Assembly: GCA_026936325.1 (NCBI GenBank)
Contig: JAPTHN010000025.1
Coordinates: 3,378,001-3,442,000, forward strand
From: Platynereis dumerilii
Lineage: Eukaryota; Annelida; Polychaeta; Phyllodocida; Nereididae
DNA: 64,000 bases
Direction of reading: 5' to 3'
Made by a program: the position numbers and the translations under genes
The notes under the pieces: model-generated
What the model saw: the letters and a program-made list of their open reading frames with translations, nothing else
Told to the model about the DNA's origin: nothing
Database searches by the model: none
In this document: positions 61,470-64,000 of the stretch, one piece after another
How positions within the stretch are numbered: position 1 is the first letter of the stretch
Layout of the letters: each line of letters starts with the position of its first letter

Positions 61470-61475
61470 GGTTAC
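61420..61475. promoter_or_regulatory. Two perfect RFX-type X-box palindromes at the start codon
   Basis: GTTGCCATGGCAAC (61420-61433) and GTAACCATGGCAAC (minus strand, 61475-61462) both fit the X-box consensus GTNRCC-N2-RGYAAC. The second overlaps the initiator ATG. The first lies over codons 13-17, so both share the coding words ATG GCA ACG. RFX factors bind such sites in ciliary and neuronal genes of animals. Use here is inferred, and coding constraint alone could also preserve the match. Confidence 0.5.
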
Positions 61476-62150
61476 TTAAAAAGTCCAACAGCAACAATCT
61501 TCAACTTTTTTGTCTTTTTTCAAAAAAATGTGTTACTTTTCACCTATTCATTTATAGGTCCTATGGGTCTCCATATTTCTATAAGTAGCCCAGCATATAA
61601 AACACACACAGTAATACACACACACAATTCTGACCCAGATGCAGGGTAATTCAAACACACCACCTCTCTCCAAAACAACTGTTATATTTCTAATTCACAA
61701 CTCCCAACTTTCCAATGAGATGTTCTTCAACTATCACAAAATAAGGGTGAAGAACTGAAATAATCCAAAATGATGATAATCCTAGGTAAAAGCTTCCAAA
61801 TGGAACGTTTCTAATCCAATCAGATCCAAGAGTCGTCTGCTATCCAACACCTGTAAGCACCAAGTCAGTTCTAACTGTTGTAAGTCCAGTGAGCAGACGA
61901 TCCCTTCGAAGTTTGGTAATGAAATGACTAAAATCCACTGAAACTTGGCTGAAAGTTGAGGAGAATGATTCAGAAAACCCTGCTGCCTGACTAGCAGTGG
62001 GCCAGAAGCCTAAATGAGTGGGAGAGAGGCTGGGAGAAGGTTAGCCCCCTCTAGGATCCTAGAACTGCAGTACAGAGGGGCTGCACACATGTTCTGAGCA
62101 GAGAGGGATTCCTATTTCGCTAGGCTCCAAAAATAGCCAAGCACAAGCAG
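61470..62150 (-). promoter_or_regulatory. 5' flank / probable 5' UTR and promoter side of the neurexin-like gene
   Basis: This is the sequence upstream of the start codon on the minus strand. The context just before ATG is GTAACC. A weak TATA-like TTTATATG occurs near 61597 on the minus strand, but no transcription start can be fixed. The region has a CA-rich stretch near 61605-61625 and no ORF of note. An untranslated upstream exon cannot be excluded. Confidence 0.35.
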
Positions 62151-62159
62151 GCCGTTTGC

Positions 62160-62213
62160 CCCCCCCCCCTTTCAACAACTTAGAACTGTTGGAAGAATTG
62201 AGGGGGGGGGGGT
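62160..62213 (+). repeat. Poly-C and poly-G runs facing each other
   Basis: A run of C (62160-62170) and a run of G (62202-62212) enclose 31 bp, able to pair as a stem or form G-rich structures. Confidence 0.7.
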
Positions 62214-62873
62214 GTTCTAAAGACACGAGGTGTCGCCACTGGTATCACTCACACCCACACACACACAACACAAGGGTTTGGGGTGAGATTGACAAGCAAG
62301 GGGGGTACTCCCCTACATATGGAAATGAGGACTTCCAAATTTTGAAAAAACCAAATGCCTATAGGCCCTAACTCCAGAAAAGTGAAAGGAATGGACGAGC
62401 CATTCAGCTCTAAGGATAATTTTCAAAGAAACTTTAATTTCTCTGCCATAAGACATAATGATAAGTTATTTATAATTCATGAGTAGATGAGAACTTCAGA
62501 AGTTCCAGAAGTACTCCAAAACTTGTTTTGACGACAACTAACCTATCATGTCAAGAAAAAAGTAAAAAATTTTCATTTGTGATTATGATATTCTTTAAAT
62601 CACATGATCTTTAAATCATGTGAAAATGCTTCAGTAACTCATCTACAACCATATTTTATAGCTGTTTGCAGATAAGCGCTCCAAACAGTTTAAAAATTAT
62701 CTTTCAACTTGGCCGCGTGATGTCACTGGTTTTCAGTTGTTACTGATCAGTGCTTATCCTATCAGACAGCAAAGGTGACAATAAACAAACTAAAAACTAA
62801 TTAAATGAAAAGGTATTTCATCAAATGAGACTAGGAAACCAACAGAAAACTGTCAATGACATGGCAAAGCCAG
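62214..62873. other. Intergenic, no gene seen
   Basis: AT-rich sequence upstream of the neurexin-like gene with a CACACACACA stretch near 62250. No coding signal on either strand. Confidence 0.5.
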
Positions 62874-62881
62874 TTTGCAAA

Positions 62882-63113
62882 CATAGGCGTACGGCGCGCG
62901 CAATTTTTAGGGGGGCGAGCGACATTTGCCCGAATTTCAAGAGCTAGATTTAAGACCATTTCAAATAAAATAAACTGGAAATCATTAATTTTCAATAGAT
63001 TTTACATAATCATCTGCCCAAATTTTTTTGCCTTTTTGCCCGAATCTTAGTGTTTCCAAAACTTTTGAGGCGGGGCAATCGCCCCCCCCCTGCCCCCCTC
63101 CAATACGCCTATG
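62882..63113. mobile_element. 232-bp MITE with 8-bp target duplication
   Basis: The ends CATAGGCGTA and TACGCCTATG are perfect inverted repeats. TTTGCAAA flanks both sides (62874-62881, 63114-63121), an 8-bp duplication typical of hAT elements. The inner ends carry G-runs and C-runs (AGGGGGGCG, GCCCCCCCCC). No ORF. Confidence 0.75.
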
Positions 63114-63215
63114 TTTGCAAATCTAATATAAGAAATTAATTTTTTCCTATGGACCACCAATCTGCAAAGAGCTCTAAAATCAAATATACACTTTTCCTCA
63201 AAAGTACCATGCCAT

Positions 63216-63530
63216 TACATTCAGGAAATTTGATTTGCAAAAAGAGTGTACTGCTGCACTGTGAAAATGAAACTTTCTGGCTGTTTGATTAGTCATAAAG
63301 AGAATGCTGTTTGATTTTTCATAACTGATTTTAGAGTGAAAATCAGATGCACAATTCTTTCGTTTGGATGTTACCAACAAGCTAGATTAGTCTCCTTAAC
63401 TTAAATTAACATTGAAAGTATTGGCTATGATCATGACAAATCACCAGCTTGATGTCACACAATTAAAGTCCCATTTTCACAGTGCAGTAGTCCACTCTTT
63501 GCATATCAAATTTCCTGGCTGTAAGGGCAG
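63216..63530 (-). mobile_element. Second copy of the CAGCCAG MITE
   Basis: Shares CAGGAAATTTGAT.TGCAAAA and the CTGGCTGTAAGG end with 32481-32857, but is shorter through loss of part of one side. Confidence 0.65.
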
Positions 63531-63574
63531 TTGTGGTAAGCGGCACATGCTAAAATGACAAAATTTTTCAAAGT

Positions 63575-63690
63575 CAGCCTTTACAGCTTATACATGTATA
63601 TGATATGCAAAAAGAGTGGACTCTTGCTATGTGAAAATGGCACTTTGTGTATCATGCTGATGATTTGTCATGATCATACCCAATATTTTA
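63575..63690 (+). mobile_element. Partial copy of the CAGCCAG MITE (one end)
   Basis: TTTACAGCTTATAC, then GATATGCAAAAAGAGTGGAC, GTGAAAATGGCACTTTGTG and the ATGATCATACC segment match the left end of 32481-32857. Confidence 0.55.
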
Positions 63691-63721
63691 CAGCGAAACA
63701 CTTTGATATAGAATTAAAGTG

Positions 63722-64000
63722 GACTGTGGCACTGTGAAAATGGCTCTTTGTGACTCATGATAGCCGATGAAGTGTCATCTTCTCTACTTTCAACATGGGA
63801 AACATAGAGGCTGTTTGATTAGTCATGATCAAGAGTAAGCCATTTGACTTCTCATAACAAATTTTAGAGTAAAATCAGATGCATAATCCTTTCGTTTGGC
63901 AGTCACCAACAAGTGGGATAAGTCTTCTTCAGTCAAATTAACATTGAAAGTATAGGGTTTGATCATGACAAATCATCAGCATGATGACACACGAAGTGCC
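63722..64000 (-). mobile_element. Further copy of the CAGCCAG MITE, cut by the window edge
   Basis: Runs in the order CACTGTGAAAATGGCTC, GATGAAGTGTCATCTTCTCT, TGTTTGATTAGTCATGATCA, AGATGCATAATCC and CACACGAAGTGCC, the reverse orientation of 32481-32857. Confidence 0.6.

Overview
This window is animal (metazoan) genomic DNA. It is AT-rich by eye, and its genes are split by GT-AG introns. Most of the sequence is intron filled with tRNA-derived SINEs, MITE-like DNA elements, minisatellites and many TATC/GATA arrays. The gene content (a neurexin-like secreted or surface protein with Laminin-G and Laminin_G_3-type jellyroll domains) and the repeat style fit a marine invertebrate, perhaps a deuterostome such as an echinoderm or hemichordate. 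The species cannot be fixed from the sequence, and that guess is inference.

The main gene lies on the minus strand and spans at least 999 to 61469. Six coding exons can be placed to the base: 61469-60749, 10467-10252, 9565-9370, 8865-8612, 1786-1642 and 1224-999. All five introns between them are GT-AG, and every codon phase matches across every junction. The joined reading frame is 586 codons and runs off the left edge. It encodes a signal peptide, a neurexin LNS1-like Laminin G domain, an EGF-like segment with an extra cysteine, one complete jellyroll module (three exons) and the start of a second. A first intron of about 50 kb separates the neurexin-like head from the jellyroll modules.

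Inside that intron, at about 32.8-34.3 kb, lies what looks like a nested head-to-head pair. A minus-strand ORF encodes a lysine/serine-rich, probably nuclear protein. A plus-strand first exon has a strong splice donor and a plausible but unproven second exon. The two start codons are 201 bp apart, across a stretch with two CCAAT boxes and two ETS-type GGAAGT motifs.

The rest is repeats. Intron 4 holds a 6.26-kb structure with 1.37-kb inverted arms (2097-8353). Intron 1 holds opposed 62-bp minisatellite arrays (27.2 and 29.4 kb), a 142-bp near-perfect hairpin beside a TIR element (21.85-22.93 kb), a 1,238-bp foldback element with a 9-bp target duplication (50.1-51.35 kb), SINE copies of at least three families, two small retroelement fossils, and minisatellites at 37.9 and 44.4 kb. 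Perfect RFX-type X-box palindromes occur three times in intron 1 and twice at the start of the neurexin-like gene, one of them over its start codon.
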